From NCBI GenBank assembly GCA_014381165.1, contig JACMIM010000871.1, forward strand, positions 1 through 12,742: DNA of 12,742 nt. The letters run 5' to 3'. The position numbers were made by a program, and so were the translations under genes. This DNA is from Roseiflexaceae bacterium. GTDB taxonomy: Bacteria > Chloroflexota > Chloroflexia > Chloroflexales > Roseiflexaceae. Below, piece by piece: positions 1 to 5,473 of this stretch (position 1 is the first letter of the stretch; each line of letters begins with the position of its first letter). The notes beneath the pieces are model-generated. The model ran no database searches, had not been told where the DNA came from, and saw only the letters and a list, made by a program, of their open reading frames with translations.

Positions 1-623
1 CGCTCGGCCACTGCCATCGCCACCAGATCGGTCAGGTAGAACTCGCCCTTGACTGGGTTGCGCGGAATCTGGCCAACCCGCGACCACAGCCACGCGCCGT
101 CAAAGGCCATGAAGCCGCTGTTGCCCTCGCTGATTGCCAGCTGATCGGGGGATGCATTGCGCTCCTCGACCAGCTCGAGCACCTGCCCGGCTTGGTCGCG
201 CAGCACACGGCCATAGCCAACCAGCGGCGTCGCGTGGAAGCTCAACAGGCCGACCAGCGCGCCAGCCTGGCGCAGCGCATCGACTAACGATTGAGCAGTC
301 GCGGCCTGAATCAGTGGCGAATCAGCGTAGAGCACCAGCACCTCACCAGGCGAATCGGCCAGCAACTCGCGGGCCTGAAGCACGGCGTGGCCGGTGCCGA
401 GCCGTTCGTGTTGAACCACGTAGGCATAGCGTGGGCCAAACGTGGCGCTGATCTGGCCGATTGTATTGGCGGCGCACACCACAACGGTGTGCGCCGCGCC
501 AAGCTGCTCGGCCACGGCCAGCACATGGCCCAACATCGAGCGCCCGCTGATCTGATGCAGCACCTTTGGCAGCACCGATTTCATGCGTGTGCCCTCGCCG
601 GCGGCAAGTACCACAATATTCAT
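1..623 (-). CDS. glmU: GlmU, N-terminal uridyltransferase part (truncated by window edge)
   Basis: Bifunctional GlmU acetylates glucosamine-1-phosphate and then transfers UMP from UTP, giving UDP-GlcNAc for peptidoglycan and other glycans in the cytoplasm. About 207 residues of the N-terminal pyrophosphorylase domain are visible. They show the nucleotide-binding start LAAGEGTRMKSVLPKVLH (residues 6-23), then QHERLGTGHA, YADSPLI, GYGRV, LVEERNAS, EGNSGF and GEFYLTDL. All of these have clear counterparts in E. coli GlmU. The usual YGDVPL is YADSPL here, but the aspartate is kept. The C-terminal left-handed beta-helix acetyltransferase domain, if present, lies beyond base 1. A uridyltransferase without that domain, or a related sugar-1-phosphate nucleotidylyltransferase, cannot be excluded. 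The ATG at 623-621 is directly followed by the conserved motif. No good Shine-Dalgarno precedes it, because a terminator T-tract ends only about 14 bases upstream. Confidence 0.9.
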   Translation of the reverse strand, partial: MNIVVLAAGEGTRMKSVLPKVLHQISGRSMLGHVLAVAEQLGAAHTVVVCAANTIGQISATFGPRYAYVVQHERLGTGHAVLQARELLADSPGEVLVLYADSPLIQAATAQSLVDALRQAGALVGLLSFHATPLVGYGRVLRDQAGQVLELVEERNASPDQLAISEGNSGFMAFDGAWLWSRVGQIPRNPVKGEFYLTDLVAMAVAE

Positions 624-637
624 AGCGTAATCTTTGC

Positions 638-676
638 AAAAAAAGAAGCACAGTGAAGCGGCTGCTTCACTGTGCT
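638..676 (-). terminator. Rho-independent terminator after tRNA-Gln, abutting glmU
   Basis: On the minus strand a perfect 13-bp stem (AGCACAGTGAAGC at 676-664 with its complement at 659-647) closes a 4-base loop. It is followed by TC and then seven Ts (644-638). This is a textbook intrinsic terminator for the tRNA-Gln transcript. It lies between the tRNA and the glmU start, so glmU needs read-through or a promoter inside this short gap. Confidence 0.88.
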
Positions 677-753
677 CGCCCCCGACCCTTGGCGGGCGAT
701 AGGACGTTCAAGCACGTTTCTTGTTGCCACAGACATCACCCTGCGTGTTTTCG

Positions 754-827
754 TGGTTGCCGCGCCAGGATTCGAACCTGAACAGACGGATTCAAAGTCC
801 GTAGTGCTACCGTTACACAACGCGGCA
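754..827 (-). tRNA. tRNA-Gln, anticodon UUG, CCA encoded
   Basis: The minus strand folds into a complete cloverleaf. Acceptor strand TGCCGCG (827-821) pairs with CGCGGCA (764-758), followed by discriminator A and a genomically encoded CCA (756-754). The D-arm contains AACGGTAGCAC. The anticodon stem ACGGA/TCCGT holds the loop CTTTGAA, which places TTG at the anticodon and reads CAA. The T-arm has the standard GGTTCGAATCC loop region. The weak U1-A72 pair is typical of bacterial tRNA-Gln. Length is 74 nt with CCA. It has its own promoter and its own terminator. Confidence 0.97.
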
Positions 828-853
828 TCGCCTCTTCTGATCGCTCGCAAAGC

Positions 854-883
854 ATTATAGCATAGGCGGGCGGGCGCTGGCAA
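854..883 (-). promoter_or_regulatory. sigma70-type promoter of tRNA-Gln
   Basis: Reading the minus strand, TTGCCA (883-878) is followed after 18 bases by a perfect TATAAT (859-854). The predicted start is near 847, giving about 20 nt of leader before the mature tRNA end at 827. It is divergent from the riboswitch promoter, whose -35 begins only 13 bp away at 896. Confidence 0.78.
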
Positions 884-895
884 ACACCAAAAGCC

Positions 896-924
896 TTGAC
901 AAATACCCCTCTCCCGTATACAAT
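896..924 (+). promoter_or_regulatory. sigma70-type promoter of the Mn riboswitch-terC unit
   Basis: A consensus -35 TTGACA (896-901) is followed, with a 17-bp spacer, by TACAAT (919-924), overlapping TATACA at 917. Initiation is predicted near 931, exactly at the 5' edge of the riboswitch aptamer. Confidence 0.85.
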
Positions 925-929
925 ACTCA

Positions 930-1068
930 GTAGTTGGGGAGTAGCCACCTGCTTCAATGCAGGTCGGGCAGTCGTCAGTACGAGGCTCTTTGCCTCCGGC
1001 TGTCCGCCAGTGTCACACTGTTGGCGAGACCATCACAGGCAGAAGCCGTGATGTGCTCGCCTTTTTTT
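930..1068 (+). promoter_or_regulatory. yybP-ykoY manganese riboswitch with expression platform
   Basis: The leader carries the hallmark yybP-ykoY segments. GGGGAGTAGCC lies at 936-946. A P2 hairpin pairs ACCTGC (947-952) with GCAGGT. Then come GTCAGTACGAGGC and TGCCTCCGGC (P3), and finally GGCGAGACC (1023-1031). This family senses Mn2+ and is commonly found upstream of TerC/Alx, MntP and P-type ATPase genes, normally turning them on when Mn2+ is high. Here CGCCA (1005-1009) pairs with TGGCG (1022-1026) in the aptamer. The same GGCG is the 5' base of the terminator stem (1023-1028 with 1056-1061). Aptamer folding and termination are therefore mutually exclusive, which predicts a Mn2+-activated transcriptional ON switch. 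The downstream gene is a TerC homologue, in full agreement. Confidence 0.92.
1023..1068 (+). terminator. Riboswitch-controlled intrinsic terminator
   Basis: GGCGAG (1023-1028) pairs with CTCGCC (1056-1061). After a 2x2 internal loop, CATCAC (1031-1036) pairs with GTGATG (1048-1053), and GGC/GCC closes an AGAA loop. Seven Ts follow (1062-1068). The lower stem uses bases that also belong to the aptamer. Confidence 0.88.
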
Positions 1069-1105
1069 ATGTGTTTTGATGCCTTCGGCTGGTCGCCATC
1101 GCTTC

Positions 1106-1237
1106 GCCTGCGGCAGCATGGAGAAGCTATGTTTTTGTTTCGTCTTTGGTGCAAAGCACCAAAAAACGAAACAATTATCAAGTATTTCCTTGTAAGCCCT
1201 AGTAGTATCAAGTTTGCCCGCCGTAGGCAATTAAACG
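1106..1237 (+). repeat. Palindromic intergenic repeat, copy A (terC leader)
   Basis: This stretch shares with 9443-9555 the 17-bp block beginning GCCTGCGGCAGC, the central hairpin, the AAACAATTAT and TATTTCC blocks, and the end TGCCCGCCG(T/C)AGGC...AAACG. The central hairpin (1135-1174) pairs TTGTTTCGT and TTTGGTGC with GCACCAAA and ACGAAACAA around an AAA loop. Copy A has about 24 extra bases (around 1194-1216) that copy B lacks. It lies between the riboswitch terminator and the terC ribosome binding site, so it would be part of the terC mRNA leader. Confidence 0.75.
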
Positions 1238-1256
1238 TGTTTGGAAGGGGAGATTC

Positions 1257-2261
1257 ATGGATGTCAGTTTAAACGTATGGATTGGCTTTATCGCATTTGT
1301 GCTGGCGATGCTGGCGCTCGATCTGGGCGTGTTCAACCGCACGCCGCACGCGCCAACCGTGCGCGAGGCCTCTATCTGGACGGCGGTGTGGGTTTCGCTT
1401 GGCGTAGCCTTTGCGGTGCTTATGTTCTTTTGGGGCGGGCGCGAGGCCGGCCTGCAGTTCACCACCGGCTATTTGATCGAGTATGCGCTTAGTGTCGATA
1501 ATATTTTTATCTTTGTGCTGCTGTTCACGTCATTCCGCGTGCCGCCGCAGTATCAGCACCGCGTGCTGTTCTGGGGTATCCTGGGAGCACTGGTGATGCG
1601 CGGCATCATGATCGTGTTGGGCGCGCAGCTGATCGAGCGCTTTGAGTGGATCATCTATGTCTTCGGTGCGTTTCTGGTTTACACGGGCGTCCGGCTCATG
1701 TTTCGCGAAGAGGAAGCGGAGGTTCACCCCGAGGGCAATGCGCTGGTGCGCTTTGTGCGCCGCTTTCTGCCGGTCGCCAAGGAGTACCACGGCCAACGCT
1801 TCTTTGTGCGTCAGAATGGCGTACTGATGGCGACGCCGCTGTTCATCGTGCTCTTGATCGTCGAGAGTACCGACCTGATTTTCGCCGTCGATAGCATTCC
1901 AGCGATCTTCGCGGTCACTCAGGATCCGTTTATCGTGTTCACGTCGAATGTGTTTGCTATCTTGGGCTTGCGCTCGCTGTACTTTCTGCTGGCCGGTGTG
2001 ATCGACAAGTTCTTCTACCTGCGCCACGCGCTTTCGATCATCTTGACATTTGTTGGCGTGAAGATGCTGTACCCGGCGATCACCGAGTTGATCACCGGCG
2101 AGGCTGGCCATATCGATATCGCCATCTCGCTGGGCGTGATCGTGACGACGCTGGCGGTGGCAGTGGTCGCCTCGCTGATCCGTGCCCGCCGCATGGGCGA
2201 TTCGGGCGATGGCCCCGCCGAGAAGGTGCTGCACGAACAGCAGGAGCCTGGCATCGGCTAG
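1257..2261 (+). CDS. TerC/Alx family membrane protein, probable Mn2+ exporter
   Basis: This 334-residue polytopic inner-membrane protein has the TerC family signatures. An acidic LDLGVFN sits in the first helix (about 20-26), GYLIEYALSVDNIFIF at 71-86, and IVESTDLIFAVDSIPA at 201-216. Conserved E75, D81, E203, D206 and D212 could line a metal path. About seven to nine hydrophobic segments are visible, and the length is normal for the Alx-type branch. Characterised relatives (E. coli Alx, B. subtilis MeeF/MeeY) export Mn2+ or help metalate exoenzymes. The ATG is chosen for the strong GGAAGGGGAG directly upstream (1243-1252). The Mn2+ riboswitch in the leader strongly supports manganese over tellurite as the physiological substrate. 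A hydrophilic 25-residue tail ends the protein. A terminator hairpin follows. Confidence 0.93.
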   Translation: MDVSLNVWIGFIAFVLAMLALDLGVFNRTPHAPTVREASIWTAVWVSLGVAFAVLMFFWGGREAGLQFTTGYLIEYALSVDNIFIFVLLFTSFRVPPQYQHRVLFWGILGALVMRGIMIVLGAQLIERFEWIIYVFGAFLVYTGVRLMFREEEAEVHPEGNALVRFVRRFLPVAKEYHGQRFFVRQNGVLMATPLFIVLLIVESTDLIFAVDSIPAIFAVTQDPFIVFTSNVFAILGLRSLYFLLAGVIDKFFYLRHALSIILTFVGVKMLYPAITELITGEAGHIDIAISLGVIVTTLAVAVVASLIRARRMGDSGDGPAEKVLHEQQEPGIG

Positions 2262-2343
2262 GTCGGATACTGCAGCGCGAAGGCCGATCAGTTTTACCAC
2301 GAAGAACACGAAGAGCGCGAAGCCGGAAGATCAAGCGTAAAAA

Positions 2344-2396
2344 ACACGAAGGCCGCGAAGATCGGACAGAAGCTCCGATGCTCGCGGCCTTTGTGT
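2344..2396 (+). terminator. Long terminator-like hairpin after terC
   Basis: A 15-bp stem with one G:T pair (2344-2358 with 2382-2396) contains AAGGCCGCGA/TCGCGGCCTT. An inner ATCGGA/TCCGAT stem (2361-2366 with 2374-2379) follows. There is only a short T-run, within the 3' arm. It follows terC by 80 bp and precedes the next ORF by 20 bp, so it may reduce rather than abolish read-through. Upstream, 2295-2330 carries several CACGAAG/GCGAAG iterations. Confidence 0.55.
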
Positions 2397-2416
2397 GAAG
2401 ACAAGAAAGAGCGAGC

Positions 2417-2881
2417 ATGCAAAACACATCATCCCCCGAGGCGCGGGTCGCGCTGCTGCGGCGCTTTCGCCAGCGCTACTTTGTGCTGGCGGCGGTGTTC
2501 GCCACAATCACCGCGCTCGTGACGGGTTGGTTCATGAACCGGCCAACCTCGATATCGAACGGGCTATCTTGGTCGGTGTCGCTGCCGATTCTGCTGGTCG
2601 CAGCTGTGCTGATCAACAGCCTTTCCTTTCTGCTCCAGGATGTCTATGTACGCAGGCTGCTGCGTCACCCCGAGGGCGTGGCAGGGCTGAACGTGGCGAT
2701 CTTTACGTTGCGCTTCTACCTGTCGAACCTTGCGGTGGCGGTGGCGTTGGGCGCACTGCTGTATGTGCCGCTGCTGTTTCTGTTCTTCTTCTACGCGCCC
2801 TACCCGATTATCTCGTGGCTGGTGCCATACCACCTGTTGATGGGCGTTGTGCTTGGTGCTGATCTGAAACGCGGCGTGTAG
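2417..2881 (+). CDS. Small polytopic membrane protein of unknown function
   Basis: I do not recognise a family. The 154-residue protein begins with a basic amphipathic stretch (RVALLRRFRQR, 10-20). Hydrophobic segments follow at about 21-39, 52-73, 92-112 and 113-148, the last long enough for two helices (LLYVPLLFLFFFYAP and IISWLVPYHLLMGVVLG). This gives an estimate of four to five transmembrane helices. The loop QDVYVRRLLRHPEG (74-87) is the most polar part. It has no obvious catalytic motif. The GC-rich third positions and clean hydropathy support real coding. The start has only a weak purine-rich SD (AAGAAAGAG). It lies 155 bp after terC on the same strand, separated by a terminator-like hairpin, and converges on recD2, whose stop is 47 bp away. 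Co-function with TerC is possible but unsupported. Confidence 0.72.
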   Translation: MQNTSSPEARVALLRRFRQRYFVLAAVFATITALVTGWFMNRPTSISNGLSWSVSLPILLVAAVLINSLSFLLQDVYVRRLLRHPEGVAGLNVAIFTLRFYLSNLAVAVALGALLYVPLLFLFFFYAPYPIISWLVPYHLLMGVVLGADLKRGV

Positions 2882-2928
2882 CGTATCGGCCACATATTGA
2901 GTCATCTCGTCACCTGGTCGCTTCGCCC

Positions 2929-5088
2929 TTACAAGCGGCGCGCCAGGCCGGTGTAGCGCTGCGTGACCTCGTTGTTGGCGACGGCGCGGGCCAGTGCGCG
3001 CTTATCGCCCGCCAGCACCACCAGGCGCTTTGCGCGCGTGACGCCGGTGTAGATCAGGTTACGCTGGAGCAGGTTGTAGTGCTGCATCAGCAGTGGAATC
3101 ACCACGCAGGGGTATTCTGCGCCCTGCGATTTGTGGATCGAGATCGCATAGGCGTGCGTCAGCTCGTCCAGCAGCGCAAAATCATAGGCCACATCGCGCT
3201 CGGCATCGTATCGCACTGTCATCAGCTGCTCGACTGAATCGAGTGCCACGACCTCGCCAATATCGCCATTATAGACATCAAGATCGTAGTTGTTGCGCAT
3301 TTGCATGACGCGGTCGCCCAGCCGAAAGGTGATGCTGCCAAAGACTTTCTCGGCATGGCCCTCGCGCTGGGGGTTGAGCGCAGCCTGGAGCAGCCCGTTC
3401 AGGCTGGCCACACCGGCCTCGCCGCGGTGCATGGGCGAAAGCACCTGGATGTCGCGGCGCGGGTCGAGGCCGAACTTGTTGGGGATGCGCTGTGTGACCA
3501 GTTCGACCACCAGTTCGGCGCAGGGCTGCGGCTGCGGCGCGGTGAAAAAAAAGAAATCGGCCATGCCCTGGGTGATCGGAATCTCGCCGCTGTTGATGCG
3601 GTGCGCGTTGGTGATAATCCCGCTGTCGGCGGCTTGGCGAAATATCTCGTCGAGATGTACGCTCGGCACGGCCAGGCTATCTAACAGGTCGCGCAGCACC
3701 CGGCCAGGGCCAACACTCGGCAGTTGGTCGGCGTCGCCCACCAGCAGCAGGTGCGCCCCGCGCGGGATGGCCTTGAGCAGATTGTTCGCCAGCAGCAGGT
3801 CGAGCATGCTGACCTCGTCGATCACCACAAAGCTGGTTTCCAGCGGGTATTCGGCGTTGCGCTTGAAGTGCGAGCCGCCGGCGGGCGAGTACTCGAGCAT
3901 GCGGTGGATAGTTGTGGCCTCTGCGCCGGTAGCCTCGGCCAGCCGTTTGGCGGCGCGGCCAGTCGGCGAGGCCAGCAGCACGGTTTCACCGCGCTGGCGC
4001 AGGGCCGCTACTACTGTGCGCAACGTTGTACTTTTGCCAGTGCCCGGCTCGCCGGTCAAAATGCTGACCTTGTTGGTCAGCGCCATTTTGACCGCCTCGC
4101 GCTGCTTGACGGCTAGGTCGATGCCGCGCTTCTCGGCCAGAAATGCAAACACGCGCTGCCAGTTGGCTCTGCGGTAGAAGTTGGCGATTTCTGACGTGCC
4201 CAGCATCAGTTCGCGCAGCCGCTCGGCCAAGCCATGCTCGGCCCGATCGAAGGGGAGCAGGTACACGCAGCGCTGGCCGTCCCAGGTCTTCAGCGCCACC
4301 TCGCGTGTGATTGCAATCGCCTCCAGCGTAGCGGCCACTGCTGGCGGCTCGCAGCCGAGCAGTTTCGCGCCCTTGGCAACGAGTTCGTCCCAGGGCAAAA
4401 AGCAGTCACCATCGTTGGCCGCCTCGCCGAGCACAAAACGCAGCCCCGCGCCGATCCGCTGGGGCGAATCATGCGGAATGCCCATGGACTGCGCGATCGT
4501 GTCTGCCGTCAGAAAGCCGATGCCGTACACCTCGTCGGCGAGCCGGTAGGGTGTCTCCTGCACAATGTTGAGCGACTGGCTGCCGTACTGCTTGTAGATG
4601 CGAATGGCCAAGCCCGGCGTGAGTTCCAGCTCCTGAAGGAACAGCATGATCGACTTGATCTCCTGCTGCTCGGCCCAGGCCTGCTGGATGACCTCGGCGC
4701 GCTTGCGGCCCAACCCTGGCACCTCGATCAGGCGGTGCGGCTCGTGCTCGATCACATGCAGCGTGTAGGAGCCGAAGGTTTCGGCGATCTTCTTGGCAGT
4801 GGCGGGGCCAACGCCCTTGATCAGGCCAGAACCCAGGTAGCGGCGGATGCCCTCGACCGTAGCTGGCAGCAATGTGCGGTAGCGTTCGACCACGAACTGC
4901 TTGCCATGTTCGGCGTGATCGGCCCAGGTTCCCTCCAACTCCAGCGATTCGCCGACGCGCACGCCCAACAGCTTGCCGACCACCGTTACCACATACTGCT
5001 TATCACGCGGCTGCACCCGCGCAACGGTGTAGCCGTCGGTTTCACTATGGAAGGTGATGCGCTCAAGGGTGCCTTCAAGGGTTGACAT
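2929..5088 (-). CDS. recD2: RecD2-type ATP-dependent 5'-3' DNA helicase
   Basis: Superfamily 1B helicase of the RecD/TraA type that acts without RecBC; family members function in DNA repair and replication restart. The 719 residues are full family length. The N-terminal OB-like region (1-75) has the typical opening GTLERITFHSETDGYTVARV. Helix-hairpin-helix segments span 80-135 (GSGLIKGVGPATAKKI, EVPGLGRKRAEVI). Walker A is GEPGTGKST (346-354), Walker B is VVIDEVSMLD (421-430), and motif III is GDADQLPSVGPG (451-462). Motif V is THAYAISIHKSQGAEYP (644-660) and motif VI is LIYTGVTRAKRLVVL (678-692). Walker A carries GEPG rather than the common GGPG. The ATG at 5088 has AGGAACG upstream and starts exactly at the conserved N-terminus. 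A LexA-like palindrome overlaps its promoter, suggesting SOS control. No recB or recC is in the window. Confidence 0.95.
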   Translation of the reverse strand: MSTLEGTLERITFHSETDGYTVARVQPRDKQYVVTVVGKLLGVRVGESLELEGTWADHAEHGKQFVVERYRTLLPATVEGIRRYLGSGLIKGVGPATAKKIAETFGSYTLHVIEHEPHRLIEVPGLGRKRAEVIQQAWAEQQEIKSIMLFLQELELTPGLAIRIYKQYGSQSLNIVQETPYRLADEVYGIGFLTADTIAQSMGIPHDSPQRIGAGLRFVLGEAANDGDCFLPWDELVAKGAKLLGCEPPAVAATLEAIAITREVALKTWDGQRCVYLLPFDRAEHGLAERLRELMLGTSEIANFYRRANWQRVFAFLAEKRGIDLAVKQREAVKMALTNKVSILTGEPGTGKSTTLRTVVAALRQRGETVLLASPTGRAAKRLAEATGAEATTIHRMLEYSPAGGSHFKRNAEYPLETSFVVIDEVSMLDLLLANNLLKAIPRGAHLLLVGDADQLPSVGPGRVLRDLLDSLAVPSVHLDEIFRQAADSGIITNAHRINSGEIPITQGMADFFFFTAPQPQPCAELVVELVTQRIPNKFGLDPRRDIQVLSPMHRGEAGVASLNGLLQAALNPQREGHAEKVFGSITFRLGDRVMQMRNNYDLDVYNGDIGEVVALDSVEQLMTVRYDAERDVAYDFALLDELTHAYAISIHKSQGAEYPCVVIPLLMQHYNLLQRNLIYTGVTRAKRLVVLAGDKRALARAVANNEVTQRYTGLARRL

Positions 5089-5121
5089 GGCGTTCGTTCC
5101 TGGTTTCGGCGTGTTGCAAGT

Positions 5122-5151
5122 AGTATAGCATAGAGAACATTTGTTCTCTAT
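5122..5151 (-). promoter_or_regulatory. recD2 promoter with overlapping LexA-like SOS box
   Basis: A perfect 22-bp palindrome, ATAGAGAACA-TT-TGTTCTCTAT (5130-5151), contains GAACATTTGTTC (5135-5146). This fits the GAAC-N4-GTTC core of the Gram-positive-type LexA box. Immediately downstream on the minus strand is a -10 TATACT (5127-5122), so the palindrome covers the spacer and -35 region, an ideal repression position. The start codon lies 34 bases beyond the -10. LexA itself is not in the window, so the assignment rests on motif and target-gene logic. Confidence 0.72.
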
Positions 5152-5191
5152 TTGGCGTGGTGTGGCGTATAGTTTTGCGCACCGGTTGCAG

Positions 5192-5295
5192 GCGGGTTAA
5201 AACCCGCTGCTGGTATCCGAAACGCGCTTCAGCGCGTTCACGGACGGCAACGCGCTGAAGCGCGTTTTGCATACCAGCAGTGGGCTTCAGCCCAC
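5192..5295. repeat. Cluster of small hairpins (cloverleaf-like repeat)
   Basis: Four hairpins lie in about 100 bp: GCGGGTT/AACCCGC (5192-5207); AACGCGC-TTCA-GCGCGTT (5221-5238); AACGCGC-TGAA-GCGCGTT (5249-5266); and GTGGGC-TTCA-GCCCAC (5280-5295). The two middle ones are inverted copies of each other. They are enclosed by a 10-bp outer stem, CTGCTGGTAT (5207-5216) with ATACCAGCAG (5271-5280). TCCG (5216-5219) and CGGA (5241-5244) further extend the first inner hairpin. No ORF or protein function is evident. It lies between the divergent recD2 promoter and the secreted-protein gene. Confidence 0.8.
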
Positions 5296-5445
5296 GCATA
5301 TCAGGGGCGCGTGCAAGAACATACGCCCATCCAGGCGGCGCTGAAATCTGGCCGCCCAATTGGGAGTAGCAGAAGATGCACGGCGGGACTATCGGCCTAT
5401 TCCGCGCCTGACCCATCTTTTGTATGCTCTATGCAGTCTTGCACA

Positions 5446-5466
5446 TATAATGTCTCGCATCTGGAG
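5446..5466 (+). promoter_or_regulatory. -10 element and RBS of the secreted-protein gene
   Basis: A perfect TATAAT (5446-5451) lies 22 bp before the chosen ATG. The predicted start near 5458 would give a leader of about 16 nt containing GGAG (5463-5466), seven bases from the ATG. The -35 is poor (TTGTAT at 5420, 20-bp spacing), so an activator or alternative sigma factor may help. The rest of 5296-5445 shows nothing I can name. Confidence 0.5.
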
Positions 5467-5473
5467 TCCCACA

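Noticed and set aside
934..1272. 112-codon plus-strand frame over the terC leader
   Set aside because: It runs across the riboswitch, its terminator and the palindromic repeat; the structure explains the conservation, and the peptide resembles no protein.
1530..2309. 259-codon open frame on the minus strand
   Set aside because: Exactly antisense to terC, with highly charged, H/D/R/Q-rich low-complexity composition typical of the reverse frame of a membrane protein.
3290..4177. 295-codon open frame on the plus strand
   Set aside because: Antisense shadow of recD2; serine/arginine-rich with no family resemblance, whereas the minus frame holds all helicase motifs.
4234..5085. 283-codon open frame on the plus strand
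   Set aside because: Antisense to the N-terminal half of recD2, explained by GC-biased third positions.
5360..5473. N-terminal extension of the secreted protein to an earlier ATG
   Set aside because: It would bury the signal peptide and place the -10 and SD inside the gene; MKF at 5474 is the natural start.
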